Assembly (NCBI GenBank): GCA_913061435.1
Contig: CAJXUK010000027.1
Span: 1 to 40,904, forward strand
Direction of reading: 5' to 3'
From: an uncultured Thalassolituus sp.
GTDB taxonomy: Bacteria > Pseudomonadota > Gammaproteobacteria > Pseudomonadales > Oceanobacteraceae
Length of the DNA: 40,904 nucleotides
This document shows, piece by piece, positions 30,905 to 39,791 of the stretch; positions within the stretch are counted from its first letter, which is position 1, and each line of letters starts with the position of its first letter. The position numbers were made by a program, and so were the translations under genes. The notes under the pieces are model-generated. The model saw only the letters and a list, made by a program, of their open reading frames with translations, had not been told where the DNA came from and made no database searches.

Positions 30905-31905
30905 GCAAACGTACAGCAAAGACATTTACTCCCACAAAGGAAGAAGGGTTAGATCAAGTGCCCGAATCGATCAGTGCCGGTGAGCATCTTCCTAATATCC
31001 CAGAATATGCCAGCATTCGCTTAACAGCATTGCCGTTAAAAGGCCTCAAGTCTTTTACGATCGGTTTAGTCTGTTTGTTGGTATTAGTATTTGTTTGGGA
31101 AATAGTAACTGTGGTTAAAAGTGCATTAGCATTTCATTGGACCGCAGCAGCTTTGTTTTTAGCGTTAATCTTTGTGGTATCGCTATTGGGATTAAAAGCG
31201 CTTTGGAGTTACTGGCGTAATCAGGAGAGCTCCCAAATGCTTGCGCAAATTCAGTCCGATGCGTTAACGCTTTCAGCCGTTTCTGCCAAAGGCGATAGTG
31301 GCCACTTAGTTGCTGCTTTTATTAACTTTTACGATAACAAGCCCCAAGCGATTTATTTACAGCGCTCATTAGACAGCCTGCCAGATTACAGTAACGACCG
31401 TGAGGTGGTTCAGCACCTAGATGCTGTGTTCTTAGCGCCGTTAGATGAGGAAGCCTTGCGTAGAGTATCGAGTTATAGCCTGCAGTCTGGGGTTGCGGTG
31501 GCATTAAGCCCTTGGGCTTCTTTAGATATGATGTTGGCGCTGTGGCGCAGTATGAAGATGATTGACAGTGTTGGCGAAGTCTATGGTACGCGGCCGTCAT
31601 TACTCAATCGCTATCGCTTATTAAAAGGCGTCATTCATCAGTTAGCTTTTGTGGGTATTACAGATTTGGTGATTGATAACCTAGTGCAAGAAAGTGCAAA
31701 AGCAACGCTCATTGGTGCAACAGGCACGAGGGTGGGTCAAGGTTTAGGCGCAGCGATTTATAGTGTGAAAATTGGTATAGCGGCGATGAATGTGAGTCGA
31801 CCAATAGGGTTTACCGACGACAACAAGCCTAAGATTAAAGCGGTGATTGCACCGATGTTGAATCGGTTAAGAGATAAAATTAATGGTGGGCCCTCGCAGA
31901 CTTGA
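30901..31905 (+). CDS. ycjF: YcjF family inner-membrane protein (TIGR01620/DUF697)
   Basis: About 334-residue membrane protein. Two hydrophobic helices at about 48-72 (FTIGLVCLLVLVFVWEI) and 80-104 are followed by a soluble region and the DUF697 portion (LLKGVIHQLAFVGITDLVIDNL, GARVG-like TGTRVGQGLGAAIYSVKIGIAAM). I use the ATG at 30901, overlapping the ycjX stop (ATGA), with GGAG at 30887; a GTG two codons upstream is possible. The last seven codons and the stop lie inside the antisense tRNA-Ile2 gene, which spells the C-terminus GGPSQT. Works with YcjX at the inner membrane under envelope stress (family knowledge). Confidence 0.93.
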   Translation: MSKRTAKTFTPTKEEGLDQVPESISAGEHLPNIPEYASIRLTALPLKGLKSFTIGLVCLLVLVFVWEIVTVVKSALAFHWTAAALFLALIFVVSLLGLKALWSYWRNQESSQMLAQIQSDALTLSAVSAKGDSGHLVAAFINFYDNKPQAIYLQRSLDSLPDYSNDREVVQHLDAVFLAPLDEEALRRVSSYSLQSGVAVALSPWASLDMMLALWRSMKMIDSVGEVYGTRPSLLNRYRLLKGVIHQLAFVGITDLVIDNLVQESAKATLIGATGTRVGQGLGAAIYSVKIGIAAMNVSRPIGFTDDNKPKIKAVIAPMLNRLRDKINGGPSQT

Positions 31906-31960
31906 ACTGCGGACCTGCCGATTATGAGTCGGATGCTCTAACCAGCTGAGCTAAGGGCCC
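31884..31960 (-). tRNA. ileX: tRNA-Ile2 (CAU anticodon, lysidine-type)
   Basis: The minus strand gives a 77-nt cloverleaf including encoded CCA: acceptor GGGCCCT, D-loop AGCTCAGCTGGTTAGAGC, anticodon arm CCGACTCATAATCGG with CAT, and T-arm GTTCAAGTC. The CAT anticodon could be Met or Ile2. The acceptor C4/C5 pairs and the place beside rpoD, as for E. coli ileX, favour tRNA-Ile2, whose C34 is changed to lysidine by TilS to read AUA. Its 3' 22 nt overlap the end of ycjF on the other strand. A perfect TATAAT stands 22 nt upstream. Confidence 0.92.
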
Positions 31961-31981
31961 GTATCTTTCGATAACGAAGTG

Positions 31982-31987
31982 ATTATA
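31982..31987 (-). promoter_or_regulatory. tRNA-Ile2 promoter -10 box
   Basis: The minus strand reads TATAAT, ending 21 nt before the first tRNA base. No good -35 at 17 bp was seen; the sequence there is GC-rich (GGCGCT). Downstream of the rpoD terminator, so the tRNA has its own promoter. Confidence 0.55.
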
Positions 31988-32049
31988 ACCATGCTTTACA
32001 AAGAGCGCCACCCCTTTGATTTAAAAAAGAAAAACTTTGATTCAAAAAC

Positions 32050-32076
32050 AAAAAAACCAGCCTAAGCTGGTTTTTT
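32050..32076. terminator. Bidirectional terminator after rpoD
   Basis: A-run, ACCAGC-CTAA-GCTGGT stem-loop, T-run. On the minus strand it ends the rpoD transcript 25 bp after the stop codon. Confidence 0.9.
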
Positions 32077-32100
32077 AATGTTGCTAGATTAGCGTTTTTA

Positions 32101-33933
32101 TTACTCGTCTAAAAAGCTACGTAAGTGATCAGAGCGGGTAGGGTGACGTAGTTTACGCAGTGCCTTCGCTTCAATCTGACGAATACGCTCACGAGTCACG
32201 TCGAACTGCTTACCGACTTCTTCTAACGTATGGTCGGTGTTCATATCGATACCAAAACGCATGCGTAGAACTTTTGATTCACGAGCGGTTAGGCCAGACA
32301 GTACGTCACGCGTTGCGTCGATCAAGCCGCCAGCAGTGGCGGTATCGATTGGCGATTCAGACATAGTGTCTTCAATAAAGTCACCTAGGTGCGAATCTTC
32401 GTCATCACCGATTGGGGTTTCCATAGAGATAGGTTCTTTGGCAATTTTAAGTACCTTACGAACTTTATCTTCTGGCATTTCCATACGCTCGGCCAATTCT
32501 TCTGGCGTTGCTTCACGACCCATTTCTTGTAGCATTTGGCGAGAGATACGATTCAACTTGTTGATCGTTTCAATCATGTGTACAGGAATACGAATGGTGC
32601 GTGCTTGGTCGGCAATAGAGCGAGTAATTGCTTGGCGAATCCACCAAGTTGCATACGTTGAAAATTTATAACCACGACGGTATTCAAATTTATCAACAGC
32701 TTTCATTAAGCCAATGTTGCCTTCTTGAATCAAATCCAAGAACTGCAAACCACGGTTGGTATATTTTTTTGCAATCGAGATAACAAGACGTAGGTTGGCT
32801 TCAACCATTTCTTTTTTAGCACGACGTGCGCGAGCTTCACCGATGGATACTTTGCGGTTAACTTCTTTGATCTCTGGAATGGATAAGGTCACATTCGTTT
32901 CGATCGATTTAATCTTTTTCTGCGCGCGTTGGATATCAAACTTATAAACGGCTACTTTTGCAGAATAAGGCTTATCGGCAGCGATTAGCTCATCTACCCA
33001 GTCTTCATTAGTCTCGTTACCTTGGAAGGACTTAATGAATTCTTTACGTTCCATCTTACACTTGCGCGTAAGAAGAACCATAAGTGCACGTTCTTGAGCG
33101 CGAATCGCTTCTTGTGATTCGCGAGTATTGTTCACCAAAACATCAAAATAACGAGGGGTTAGTTTAATTGGGGCAAATACTTCGGCTAAATTAGCAAAGG
33201 CTTTTTCTGCTTCTTTGCTTGCGCGACCTTTTTTATCGATTACAACAACTAAAGCATCATAGGCTTCGCGAACTTCTTTGAAGCGGCCTTGAACCATTTC
33301 AACATCCAAGCCACCTGATTCTTCTTCGTCATCATCATCATCGTCAACGTCAGCTTCATCATCATCGCCATCTTCTTTTTCAGCTTTAGGTTGAGTCTGT
33401 GGCGGTGGTGTTGGAATTTCGTCTGATGGATCGATAAAGCCATTAAATACGTCGCCAATACGATTCACATCGTCTTCAGCTTCTTCAAATGCGGTTAGTA
33501 CGGTTTCAACCGAGCCCGGGTAGTAAGTAAGGGCCGTCATTACTTCTCGGATACCCTCTTCGATACGCTTAGCGATAACGATCTCGCCTTCACGAGTTAG
33601 TAGCTCAACGGTACCCATTTCACGCATATACATACGAACAGGGTCGGTTGTACGGCCTACATCGCTATCTACGGCAGCTAGAGCAGCAGCTGCTTCTTCA
33701 GCGGCTGCTTCGTCGGTATCGGTACCACCCACAAACATGGAATCTGTATCGGGCGCAACTTCGGATACCGGAATACCGATATCGTTGATCATGCGGATGA
33801 TATCTTCTACTTGATCTGGATTCGCGATGTCATCGGGTAGGTGGTCGTTAACCTGAGCATAAGTCAGGTAGCCCTGTTCTTTACCCTTGGCGATGAGGTC
33901 TTTTAAACGCGATTGTTGTGTATTCGCTGACAT
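32101..33933 (-). CDS. rpoD: RNA polymerase housekeeping sigma factor RpoD (sigma-70)
   Basis: Primary sigma factor, 610 residues from the ATG at 33933 ([14 protein letters not shown]); an upstream in-frame start at 33981 would add 16 atypical residues. Region 1.1 starts the protein. Region 1.2 has [21 protein letters not shown]; region 2 has [35 protein letters not shown] and [14 protein letters not shown]; region 4 has [20 protein letters not shown]. The non-conserved region holds a strongly acidic run of Asp/Glu around 190-215. Downstream of dnaG in the macromolecular-synthesis block and closed by a strong terminator. Confidence 0.98.
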   Translation of the reverse strand: MSANTQQSRLKDLIAKGKEQGYLTYAQVNDHLPDDIANPDQVEDIIRMINDIGIPVSEVAPDTDSMFVGGTDTDEAAAEEAAAALAAVDSDVGRTTDPVRMYMREMGTVELLTREGEIVIAKRIEEGIREVMTALTYYPGSVETVLTAFEEAEDDVNRIGDVFNGFIDPSDEIPTPPPQTQPKAEKEDGDDDEADVDDDDDDEEESGGLDVEMVQGRFKEVREAYDALVVVIDKKGRASKEAEKAFANLAEVFAPIKLTPRYFDVLVNNTRESQEAIRAQERALMVLLTRKCKMERKEFIKSFQGNETNEDWVDELIAADKPYSAKVAVYKFDIQRAQKKIKSIETNVTLSIPEIKEVNRKVSIGEARARRAKKEMVEANLRLVISIAKKYTNRGLQFLDLIQEGNIGLMKAVDKFEYRRGYKFSTYATWWIRQAITRSIADQARTIRIPVHMIETINKLNRISRQMLQEMGREATPEELAERMEMPEDKVRKVLKIAKEPISMETPIGDDEDSHLGDFIEDTMSESPIDTATAGGLIDATRDVLSGLTARESKVLRMRFGIDMNTDHTLEEVGKQFDVTRERIRQIEAKALRKLRHPTRSDHLRSFLDE

Positions 33934-34102
33934 ATAGGCCCTGTTGTAGTCGTCGCAGTCGTCTGCTCGGTGGCTAGGCAATAAACCCGAAAGTATAAAC
34001 GCTAACCACGCATTGCGCTAGGCAAAGAGCGGGTGGGAGTACGATTTGTGATAAATTTATTTATTTAATATGGGGGTGAAATTGTTTATATCAAGTTGTT
34101 GG

Positions 34103-36004
34103 TTATTCTTTATGCTTTTTTAGTTGTCGCGGCAACGCTAAATAGCGCGCTTTTTCTTCACTGCTTAACTGGCTGATCGAGCCGTTAGCTACCTTGTGCT
34201 GAAGCCCCTGCCATTCTCGTCTCAGAGCTCTGCGCTCTAAGCGTTGTAAAATACCGGCAATATCGTCACTGGGCTCCACTCCTTTTGGTAATTCGAGAGG
34301 TTGATTTGCAATGTCTTTGATAAATTCTGCATAAGGTGAACCTGTCCATTGAATGAGTAAACCAACACTGCTTTCTTGAGGGCTTTGTTTTAGCTTTTTA
34401 AAAATTTCGCACAATAATTGCTCATTCTCATCTTCTGGTTCAAACGTTTCTAGCCATTCTATATTTTGGGCACTTTGCGGATACTTAACCAACAAGGTTA
34501 AGGCTTTTATAGTGAGAGCAGCGAGTTGTTTATTTTCTTTAGCAGATTGCCGGTCAAGTTGAGTCGTTTCAGCTAAAGGGTGCAAGGTTTCGCTATCTGC
34601 TACTTCTGTGGTGTGCCAATCGGGTGCATCTGGCACAAACTCTGCGTCCAAATTGACTGCAGAATGAATATTAGTTTGAGGCTGGGTTTCTGTGGGTAAT
34701 AGCTTAGCCAGTACTTCTTGCTTAATACCGGTTTCTTGCGCTAATTGCTGCTGCATCAATTCTTTTAGCATGCCCTTAGGTAGCCGCGAGATTAAAGGTG
34801 CGGCGATCTGGCCAAACCGCGCCTTTCCATCTAGTGTATCAAAGTCGACCTGCTCTTTTACATTATCGAATAAAAATTCCGGCAGATGCTTGGATTTGTC
34901 CAAACGTTTTTCAAAGGCTTCTTTGCCTTCTTTACGCACAATGGTGTCAGGATCTTCGCCATCGGGTAAAAATAAAAAGCGTGCTTGCAAGCCGTCTTGT
35001 AGAGCAGGAAGAACGGTTTCCATTGCGCGAGTAGCAGCTGTGCGCCCTGCTTTATCCCCATCGAAGCAGAAAATGATTTCGGGTACGACTTTAAATAAGC
35101 GGCGAATATGATGTTCACTGGTCGCAGTACCGAGTGTGGCAACCGCGTAATGAATGCCATATTCAGCCAGTGCAACCACATCCATATAGCCTTCAACAAT
35201 AATCATGCGAGTCAGCTTTTGGCGTATTTTTCGTGCCTCATAAAGACCGTATAATTCTTGGCCTTTGTGGAAAATAGGGGTTTCGGGGGAGTTTAGATAT
35301 TTAGGTTTTTCATCACCAAGAACCCGCCCACCAAAGGCAATTACTTGGCCTTTAACATTGCGTATTGGGAACATGACGCGATCACGAAAGCGGTCATAGG
35401 TACGGCCATCTTCTTTTTCGACCGTCATACCACAGTTAATTAATTGCTTAATGGTTTTGTTGTGGGTGCTATCGTTTTTTTCACCCGGTGCCAGTGCATT
35501 TTGCAAATTATCCCAGCCGGGCGGTGCATAGCCGATAGAGAAAAATTTAGCCGCTTTGCCTGATAAGCCCCGTTCTTTTAAGTAGCTAATTGCTTTATCT
35601 TTTTCGTTACTGGTGCGCAGTTGCAGCTCAAAAAAATCGGCTGCTTTTTTAGCCAATGCATAAAGCTCTTTGTGTTGAGGTTCACGATTTTGTTGACCTA
35701 AACCTTCACGAGGCACTTCTATGTTTAAATCTGCGGCAAGTTTTTCTACTGCGTCAGGGAATTCAAGCCCATCAAACTCCATCACAAATTTAACCGCACT
35801 GCCGGTTGCACCACAGCCAAAGCAATAATAAAACTGCTTGTCGGGGCTTACGGTGAATGAAGGGGTTTTTTCATTATGAAAAGGGCAGCAGGCCGAATAG
35901 TTTTTACCGGCTTTTTTTAGGTGTGTGCGGGCGCTTACCACATCGATTATGTCGAGGCGGCTAATTAAATCATCGATGAAATTTTGCGGTATCCGTCCAG
36001 CCAT
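34103..36004 (-). CDS. dnaG: DNA primase
   Basis: Makes RNA primers at the replication fork and works with DnaB helicase. The 633-residue protein has the CHC2 zinc-binding domain (Cys40, His43, Cys61, Cys64 in CCPFHNEKTPSF and YYCFGCG), the RNA-polymerase core with FGGRVLGDEKPKYLNSPETP, the TOPRIM parts IIVEGYMDVVAL and FCFDGDKAGRTAA, and a C-terminal helicase-binding region (about 480 to end). AGGA precedes the ATG. It is separated from yqeY by a strong terminator-like hairpin, reminiscent of the attenuator between rpsU and dnaG in E. coli. Confidence 0.98.
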   Translation of the reverse strand: MAGRIPQNFIDDLISRLDIIDVVSARTHLKKAGKNYSACCPFHNEKTPSFTVSPDKQFYYCFGCGATGSAVKFVMEFDGLEFPDAVEKLAADLNIEVPREGLGQQNREPQHKELYALAKKAADFFELQLRTSNEKDKAISYLKERGLSGKAAKFFSIGYAPPGWDNLQNALAPGEKNDSTHNKTIKQLINCGMTVEKEDGRTYDRFRDRVMFPIRNVKGQVIAFGGRVLGDEKPKYLNSPETPIFHKGQELYGLYEARKIRQKLTRMIIVEGYMDVVALAEYGIHYAVATLGTATSEHHIRRLFKVVPEIIFCFDGDKAGRTAATRAMETVLPALQDGLQARFLFLPDGEDPDTIVRKEGKEAFEKRLDKSKHLPEFLFDNVKEQVDFDTLDGKARFGQIAAPLISRLPKGMLKELMQQQLAQETGIKQEVLAKLLPTETQPQTNIHSAVNLDAEFVPDAPDWHTTEVADSETLHPLAETTQLDRQSAKENKQLAALTIKALTLLVKYPQSAQNIEWLETFEPEDENEQLLCEIFKKLKQSPQESSVGLLIQWTGSPYAEFIKDIANQPLELPKGVEPSDDIAGILQRLERRALRREWQGLQHKVANGSISQLSSEEKARYLALPRQLKKHKE

Positions 36005-36029
36005 TTATTCCTGTACCCAAGCAGAAACT

Positions 36030-36055
36030 AAAAAGGCAGCCGAGGCTGCCTTTTT
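36030..36055. terminator. Terminator/attenuator between yqeY and dnaG
   Basis: AAAAA, then GGCAGC-CGAG-GCTGCC, then TTTTT: a GC-rich stem with T-runs in both directions. On the minus strand it would cut most rpsU-yqeY transcripts before dnaG, fitting the known need for far more S21 than primase. Confidence 0.88.
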
Positions 36056-36111
36056 GTGCAATCAAAAGATTGTGTGTCGATTAGCCGGCCATTTAACAGG
36101 TAGCGTGGGGG

Positions 36112-36558
36112 TTACCCCAGTGCCGCTTTAACCAGTTGGCTGACTTGCGCCATATCGGCGCGGCCTTGTACTTGTGGTTTGAGGACGCCCATTAATTTGC
36201 CCATATCCTGCATGCTTGCAGCACCGGTTTGAGCAACAGCGTCAGCCACTAATTTGGCCAGTTCATCTTCACTCAATGCTTCTGGTAGAAACTCAGAGAT
36301 GACAGAAATTTCAAACTTTTCTGTTTCTGCAAGATCGTGACGATCAGCTTGTTCGTATTGTTCAATAGAATTCAAACGTTGCTTAACCATTTTATCTAAA
36401 ATGACTAATGCACGATCATCATCTACTTCAATGCGTTCATCTACTTCAACACGTTTAAATTCTGATGCCGCAAGGCGTAGTGCAGACAAACGAGGTTTGT
36501 CTTTGGCACGCATTGCGTCTTTTACAGAACTTTTTATACTTGCAACAATAGCACTCAT
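36112..36558 (-). CDS. yqeY: GatB/YqeY domain protein
   Basis: 148-residue protein of the YqeY family, related to the tail domain of GatB in tRNA-dependent amidotransferase. Seen are VKDAMRAKDKPRLSALRLAAS, the linker QYEQADRHDLAETEKFEI, FLPEALSEDEL and the C-terminal KLMGVLKPQVQGRADM. Its precise function is unsettled; a tRNA-binding or aminoacyl-tRNA role is suspected. It lies between rpsU and dnaG on the same strand (44 bp after rpsU), as in many gammaproteobacteria. Confidence 0.95.
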   Translation of the reverse strand: MSAIVASIKSSVKDAMRAKDKPRLSALRLAASEFKRVEVDERIEVDDDRALVILDKMVKQRLNSIEQYEQADRHDLAETEKFEISVISEFLPEALSEDELAKLVADAVAQTGAASMQDMGKLMGVLKPQVQGRADMAQVSQLVKAALG

Positions 36559-36602
36559 AAAATATTTCTTTTGATTACAGAATTACTGAAGAAAAGGATT
36601 GG

Positions 36603-36818
36603 TTAGTACAAACGAACCATTTTCTTGTTTTCACGCTGAACTTTTTTAGCGTGACGCTTAACAGCTGCAGCCGCTTTACGCTTACGTACAGATGTTGGCT
36701 TTTCATAATGTTCACGACGACGTACTTCTGACAAAACGCCTGCTTTTTCGCAAGAACGCTTGAAACGACGTAGAGCTACATCAAATGGTTCATTTTCTTT
36801 AAGTTTTACAGCTGGCAT
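36603..36818 (-). CDS. rpsU: 30S ribosomal protein S21
   Basis: 71-residue, very basic S21: [40 protein letters not shown] and the Arg/Lys-rich end [14 protein letters not shown] are diagnostic. Small-subunit protein near the 3' end of 16S rRNA, needed for translation initiation. First gene of the rpsU-yqeY-dnaG-rpoD block. AGGTGA lies a few bases before the ATG. tsaD is divergent, as in E. coli. Confidence 0.98.
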   Translation of the reverse strand: MPAVKLKENEPFDVALRRFKRSCEKAGVLSEVRRREHYEKPTSVRKRKAAAAVKRHAKKVQRENKKMVRLY

Positions 36819-37119
36819 CCAATATCACCTAATAAATATTCAGTGTTAATCGTTAACGGGCAACCACAAGAAGCCCAAAATTTTTCTTTTATAATAAGGT
36901 ATACATGTCGAACACCTTATATAAGGGCGGGCATTCTAATCGGTATAAGATTGAATTGCAAAGAGTATCAGCGTGGTAAGTGAGGAATAAAGACATTAAC
37001 GTAATTTATCAGGCCAAATATGTCTAAAGGTATCCTCAAATCCTTGCCTAACGCGTATCATGCGCACTATTAGAATGTTCGACTTCATTAAGAAACTAGA
37101 ATTAAGAAATAGAGGCTTT
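36819..37119. other. Divergent intergenic region rpsU / tsaD (301 bp)
   Basis: No gene is supported. It holds an inverted pair ATAAGGT (36894-36900) and ACCTTAT (36914-36920) in the area where the rpsU promoter is expected, and on the minus strand GGGC...GCCC in the rpsU leader (about 36857-36875), a possible small leader hairpin. The tsaD promoter could not be placed. Confidence 0.35.
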
Positions 37120-38178
37120 ATGCTGATTCTTGGCTTAGAAACTTCCTGTGACGAAACAGGTGTAGCAGTTTATGACAGCGAACGTGGTTTATTAGCGCAT
37201 CGCTTATATTCACAAATCGCAGTACATGCAGAATACGGCGGTGTGGTTCCTGAACTGGCGTCTCGTGACCATGTGCGTAAAACACTGCCATTAGTTAATG
37301 AAGCAATGGCCGCTGCGGGTCATACACTGCAAGAATTAGACGGTGTTGCTTATACTCAGGGCCCTGGTTTAGTTGGCGCTTTGTTAGTGGGCGCTAGCTT
37401 AGGGCGCTCTTTGGCTTGGGGTCTAGGTATTCCGGCAGTGGGTGTGCATCATATGGAAGGTCACTTGTTGGCACCGATGCTAGAAGAAGAAAGTCCAGAC
37501 TTCCCCTTTGTTGCCTTGCTAGTATCTGGTGGCCATACACAATTAGTTCATGTTGCTGGTATTGGTGAATATACCCTGTTAGGCGAATCGCTAGATGATG
37601 CGGCAGGAGAGGCGTTTGATAAAGCCGCTAAGATGATGGGTTTGCCCTATCCTGGTGGGCCAGAACTCAGCAAGTTGGCCGATAGTGGGGATGATAAACG
37701 CTTTAGTTTTCCTCGCCCGATGACCAGCCGCCCTGGTTTAGATTTTTCCTTTAGTGGCCTAAAGACAGCCGTTCGTACTACTATTTTAGAGCAGGCGGTT
37801 GAGGGTGTGTTGGATGAGCACACTAAGGCTGACATCAGTGCTTGCTTTCAAGCAGCAGTGGTGGATACCTTGGCCATTAAATGCAAGCGCGCACTCAAAC
37901 AAACCGGTTTGAAAAACTTAATCATTGCTGGCGGAGTAGGTGCTAACAAACTATTACGCCAGCAATTAATGGAAATGACAAAAAAATTAGGTGGGCAGGT
38001 GTTTTACCCCCGTGCAGAATTTTGTACTGACAACGGTGCGATGATTGCTTATGCCGGTTGCCAGCGATTATTGGCGGGTGAGCAAGCTGATTTGAGTTTG
38101 TCGGTGGTGCCTCGTTGGCCAATGACCGAACTGAATTCGATTGTTTCTGCAAGTACCGCTTCCCAAGGTAAGCCGTAA
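37120..38178 (+). CDS. tsaD: tRNA N6-threonylcarbamoyladenosine transferase TsaD
   Basis: Transfers threonylcarbamoyl to A37 of ANN-reading tRNAs with TsaB, TsaC and TsaE. ATG at 37120 has AGAGG four bases before it and gives the normal start [18 protein letters not shown]; a start at 37060 would add 20 odd residues. Metal ligands are in HHMEGH (His111, His115); also seen are [39 protein letters not shown], the [10 protein letters not shown] motif and [12 protein letters not shown]. 352 residues. folB begins one base after the stop. Confidence 0.97.
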   Translation: MLILGLETSCDETGVAVYDSERGLLAHRLYSQIAVHAEYGGVVPELASRDHVRKTLPLVNEAMAAAGHTLQELDGVAYTQGPGLVGALLVGASLGRSLAWGLGIPAVGVHHMEGHLLAPMLEEESPDFPFVALLVSGGHTQLVHVAGIGEYTLLGESLDDAAGEAFDKAAKMMGLPYPGGPELSKLADSGDDKRFSFPRPMTSRPGLDFSFSGLKTAVRTTILEQAVEGVLDEHTKADISACFQAAVVDTLAIKCKRALKQTGLKNLIIAGGVGANKLLRQQLMEMTKKLGGQVFYPRAEFCTDNGAMIAYAGCQRLLAGEQADLSLSVVPRWPMTELNSIVSASTASQGKP

Positions 38179-38179
38179 T

Positions 38180-38527
38180 ATGGATAAAGTGTTTATACGC
38201 GGCTTAGAAGTCGAAACTGTTATAGGTGTGTTTGATTGGGAGAAGCAAGTTTGTCAGCCATTAATCTTTGATCTAGAAATGGATTGGGATATTACCCGGG
38301 CCGCCGCCACTGACGATCTTGCTTATGCCCTTAATTACGCCGCCGTGAGTGATCGGGTTATAGCGTTTGTGCAGGCTAATCAATTTGACTTATTAGAGCG
38401 ATTATTGGTGCAGCTCGCAGAAACTTTACGCGCTGAGTTTTCGATCCCTAAGATTAAAATACGAGTTGAAAAGCCTGCAGTGGCACCTCAGGCAATGGCG
38501 GTTGGCTTGGAAATAACCCGTGGTTAA
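38180..38527 (+). CDS. folB: Dihydroneopterin aldolase
   Basis: Folate-pathway enzyme making 6-hydroxymethyl-dihydropterin and glycolaldehyde. Conserved FolB stretches are DKVFIRGLEVETVIGVFDWE, LNYAAVSDRVIAFV, LLERLLVQLAE and the end KIRVEKPAVAP. Starting at the ATG 38180 gives 115 residues, the usual length; an in-frame start at 38141 would lie inside tsaD. The next gene, folK, overlaps its end by 8 bp, placing two consecutive pathway steps in one unit. Confidence 0.95.
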   Translation: MDKVFIRGLEVETVIGVFDWEKQVCQPLIFDLEMDWDITRAAATDDLAYALNYAAVSDRVIAFVQANQFDLLERLLVQLAETLRAEFSIPKIKIRVEKPAVAPQAMAVGLEITRG

Positions 38528-39023
38528 AATTTATCTAGGTATAGGTTCTAATATTGAGCCAGATGCAAACATTCGCGCTGGATTAAAAAGTTTAGCTAGC
38601 TTGTTTTCAACCCTGACTATTTCACCTATCTACCAAGCCCCTGCTTTTGGTTTCGACGGTGATGATTTTTATAATTTGGTTGTTGCTGCAGAAACAGATT
38701 TGCCGATAGCAGGCGTGGTAAAAAAACTGCGCGAGCTTGAATATCAGCATGGCAGGCCGTTGCAGGCTGTTAAGTTTGCCTCTCGCAGCTTGGATGTTGA
38801 TTTATTACTTTACGGCGATTTTGTTGGCACGCTTGCTTGTGAATCTGGGGAGTATCAGATTCCTCGCAGCGATATAGATAAGTTTGATTTTGTCTTGCGT
38901 CCCTTGCAAGACATTGCTGGAGAACAGTATCACCCGCAATCAGGTAAAACATTTGCCCAACTTTGGCAGGCGATGTCTGCGGCTCAATCCAGTCAGCTTA
39001 ATCCAGTCAGTTTGAGTAGCTAA
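38520..39023 (+). CDS. folK: 2-amino-4-hydroxy-6-hydroxymethyldihydropteridine diphosphokinase
   Basis: Transfers pyrophosphate from ATP to 6-hydroxymethyl-dihydropterin, the step after FolB. 167 residues with IYLGIGSNIEPDANI, SPIYQAPAFGFDGDDFYNLV and the signature RSLDVDLLLYGD; PRSDIDKFDFVLRPLQDIA follows, near the usual proline-histidine loop, though the His of the common PHP sequence is replaced by Ser-Asp. The start is GTG at 38520, overlapping folB. It is the last gene of tsaD-folB-folK; the convergent ectR gene follows after 27 bp. Confidence 0.94.
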   Translation: MVKIYLGIGSNIEPDANIRAGLKSLASLFSTLTISPIYQAPAFGFDGDDFYNLVVAAETDLPIAGVVKKLRELEYQHGRPLQAVKFASRSLDVDLLLYGDFVGTLACESGEYQIPRSDIDKFDFVLRPLQDIAGEQYHPQSGKTFAQLWQAMSAAQSSQLNPVSLSS

Positions 39024-39050
39024 AGCGAGAGCTAAGTGGGGGTCGTTTTG

Positions 39051-39554
39051 CTATTGCTTAGGAAACAGCCCCGTTTTTTCTTCGTTACGATCCAAGGTAC
39101 CCAAATCCAATAAGGGTGATGCATCAATATTCTGTGCATCCATCATTTTAGCTACTCGTTGCAGCGAAGAGATAATCATCGCTTGTTCCCAATCTTGTAA
39201 GTTTTCAAATTGACGCGCAAATTGATCTTGTAAGGGGATTGGCGCGCTTTTCAACGTTTCAAGAGCATCATTCGTTAAATGCGCATGCACTTTGCGCTTG
39301 TCGGTTTTGGAGCGTTCACGGTAAACCAGGCCACGCTTTTCTAAACGATCCATAATCGTTGTTACAGTTGCTTGGCTTAAACTCATCTCGCTGGCAATTT
39401 CACCAATAGTCACTTCACCTTGGTCACGAATAGTTTGCAGCAGCAAAATTTGTGGCGAAGTTAGCCCTGTAGTTTTGGCAAGGTGTTTAGAGTGTAAGTC
39501 GGTCGCGCGAATCACGCGCCGTAGGGCGACCAAAACGTCTTCAATACTGTTCAA
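39051..39554 (-). CDS. ectR: MarR-family regulator of ectoine synthesis (EctR)
   Basis: MarR-type repressor with a winged helix (about 45-105 from this start): TSPQILLLQTIRDQGEVTIG, EIASEMSLSQATVTTIMDRLE and KRGLVYRERSKTDKRKVHAH. The sequence and divergent position before ectA match EctR1, which represses ect genes at low salinity in methylotrophs and other halotolerant bacteria. No ATG is available. I prefer the TTG at 39554, which has AAGAGAT upstream (167 aa); a TTG at 39608 would give 185 aa with a poor ribosome site. Candidate operators TTAGTGTACTA lie in the ectR-ectA gap. Confidence 0.9.
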   Translation of the reverse strand: MNSIEDVLVALRRVIRATDLHSKHLAKTTGLTSPQILLLQTIRDQGEVTIGEIASEMSLSQATVTTIMDRLEKRGLVYRERSKTDKRKVHAHLTNDALETLKSAPIPLQDQFARQFENLQDWEQAMIISSLQRVAKMMDAQNIDASPLLDLGTLDRNEEKTGLFPKQ

Positions 39555-39710
39555 TGGTGAATCTCTTAAATATAAAAAAAGCTCGCAATTATCAGCTTTC
39601 AACAACAATTAATCTACCGATATCTATTCAGTACTAATGATTAATACCACTAAATTGTTTAGAGGCGTATCTATGTTGAAGCTGTTAGTCAGCTAGATTT
39701 GTAAAAGTGT

Positions 39711-39721
39711 TTAGTGTACTA
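39711..39721. promoter_or_regulatory. Candidate EctR operator, distal copy
   Basis: TTAGTGTACTA is identical to the sequence at 39819-39829. TAGT and ACTA form a small dyad. Located 157-167 bp upstream of the ectR TTG start (39554), so it might act on ectR itself. Confidence 0.5.
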
Positions 39722-39791
39722 TGTTTAGACATCTAAGTAATTTTACGCAAATAAAGCCGAATATCCCAATAAAAAGGCATTTTTGGCTACT

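Noticed and set aside
31884..31960. Elongator tRNA-Met reading of the CAU tRNA
   Set aside because: The acceptor stem and the site beside rpoD match tRNA-Ile2 better than elongator tRNA-Met.
32237..32671. 144-codon frame antisense to rpoD
   Set aside because: Complement of conserved sigma regions; composition follows from the rpoD codons.
34692..35111. 139-codon frame antisense to dnaG
   Set aside because: Lies wholly within the primase gene, Ser/Arg-rich, no ribosome site or family match.
37020..37073. 17-codon frame upstream of tsaD as a leader peptide
   Set aside because: No ribosome site, no attenuator-like stems and no run of one amino acid.
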